This document shows positions 13,159 through 13,609 of a stretch of DNA of 13,609 nt, one piece after another (positions within the stretch are counted from its first letter, which is position 1; the number at the start of each line of letters is the position of its first letter). This DNA comes from Candidatus Thorarchaeota archaeon. GTDB lineage: Archaea; Asgardarchaeota; Thorarchaeia; Thorarchaeales; Thorarchaeaceae. The position numbers and the translations under genes were made by a program. The notes below the pieces were generated by a model. That model had not been told where the DNA came from. It ran no database searches and saw nothing but the letters and a program-made list of their open reading frames with translations. The stretch lies in contig RDOF01000035.1 in assembly GCA_011365025.1 (NCBI GenBank), positions 14,154-27,762 on the forward strand. Direction: 5' to 3'.

Positions 13159-13609
13159 GTGAGACTAAGAGAGGTTGCAAGGGTACCAATACCTGCCAAC
13201 TCATATAGCCTGTATATCAGGCAGAGAGCAGATGCAAGAACGCAGGTTTTCTCACTGGATTATGGAGAGAAACTGAGAGTATTCGACACTTCGGGCTCTC
13301 AGAAAACACTAATGCCATGGAGCAGCAAGGTTCGTTGCATTGCTGTTGGTGATGTCCAAGGTGAAGGAGAGGATGCCCTCGTTGGTGGAGTAGGCAAGAA
13401 GGTACTCATCGTTGACCAGAAGGGGAAGAGCCTATGGAAATTAGATGTTGAAAGCTCTGTTATTGCCTGTGATGCCCGCGATATTGATGGTGACGATTCA
13501 GCAGAGGTAGTGGCCGCTCTGCAAAATAAAAGAATCATTCTCTGGAATCATGATCAAACTGCTTTATTCAGCAGGACTGTTGACCAGTCGGTTGCGGATG
13601 TCTGGCTGG
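13159..13609 (+). CDS. FG-GAP/beta-propeller repeat protein, N-terminal part
   Basis: An open frame with no stop runs from 13138 through the window edge; the first usable start is GTG at 13159, giving 150 complete codons. Translated, it shows repeats of about 43 residues: residues 15-57, 58-100 (VRCIAVGDVQGEGEDALVGG, then KKVLIVDQKGKSLWKLDV) and 101-144 (VIACDARDIDGDDSAEVVAA, then KRIILWNHD). The loop DIDGDDSAE resembles the calcium-binding D-x-D-G-D-x-x-x-E loop of FG-GAP/VCBS repeats, and each unit ends in a strand like ILVWD, so a beta-propeller is likely. There is no signal peptide, so the protein appears cytoplasmic. In pattern it recalls intracellular FG-GAP propellers such as the N-terminal part of eukaryotic BBS2 or ITFG2, but that is a visual likeness only. 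The rest of the protein is beyond the window. Confidence 0.8.
   Translation, partial: MRLREVARVPIPANSYSLYIRQRADARTQVFSLDYGEKLRVFDTSGSQKTLMPWSSKVRCIAVGDVQGEGEDALVGGVGKKVLIVDQKGKSLWKLDVESSVIACDARDIDGDDSAEVVAALQNKRIILWNHDQTALFSRTVDQSVADVWL

Noticed and set aside
1..13609. CRISPR arrays, tRNA or rRNA genes, insertion sequences, integrases
   Set aside because: No regularly spaced repeats, no cloverleaf-like sequence with a conserved T-loop, and no transposase or recombinase motifs were noticed on either strand.

Overview
The window looks like a chromosomal segment of an archaeon. The main reasons are an archaeal 20S proteasome alpha subunit, TATA-box promoters with at least one probable leaderless transcript, U-tract style terminators, a methyltransferase of the MtrH family (tetrahydromethanopterin-linked), and several TTG/GTG starts. 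Eukaryote-like content (a complete histone-deacetylase-fold enzyme and an FG-GAP-type propeller) together with soluble corrinoid methyl-transfer genes is reminiscent of Asgard archaea such as Thorarchaeota. That placement is an inference from gene content and was not tested.

Layout, left to right. (1) 3-1061, minus: a protein whose C-terminal half carries beta-carbonic-anhydrase-like zinc-site motifs in an unusual spacing. It is divergent from (2) 1205-2101, plus: a RimK-type ATP-grasp ligase, possibly the glutamate ligase of tetrahydromethanopterin biosynthesis. (3) 2170-2904, minus: psmA. (4) 3000-3695, minus: a radical-SAM activase of the NrdG/PFL-activase type. (5) 3763-6080, minus: a tightly coupled two-gene operon of unrecognised function, made of a probable winged-helix/Cys protein followed by a 581-residue coiled-coil protein with two membrane helices. 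The second gene starts with TTG inside a TTGA overlap and has a strong Shine-Dalgarno site. (6) 6180-6524, plus: a small AT-rich ORF divergent from that operon. (7) 6593-8386, minus: a soluble PAS-rich histidine kinase with no response regulator beside it. (8) 8727-11994, plus: a methyl-transfer cassette of an MtrH-like methyltransferase, a 2Fe-2S/ASKHA corrinoid-protein reactivase and a corrinoid protein. (9) 11997-13088, minus: an HDAC/AcuC/AphA-family deacetylase, convergent with the cassette. (10) 13159 to the window end, plus: the start of an FG-GAP/beta-propeller repeat protein, cut off by the window edge.

How the genes fit together. The clearest functional unit is 8727-11994. The corrinoid protein carries a methyl group on cobalamin, the MtrH-like protein would pass it to or from a tetrahydropterin, and the ASKHA protein would reduce inactive Co(II) back to Co(I). 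The enzyme that would load the methyl group from a specific donor (MttB/MtaB/MtgB type) is not in the window. The ATP-grasp enzyme could supply the matching pterin cofactor. The histidine kinase, divergent across a 340-base spacer, is a positional candidate for a regulator. The other genes are housekeeping genes or uncharacterised. I saw no tRNA, rRNA, CRISPR array, insertion sequence or integrase.
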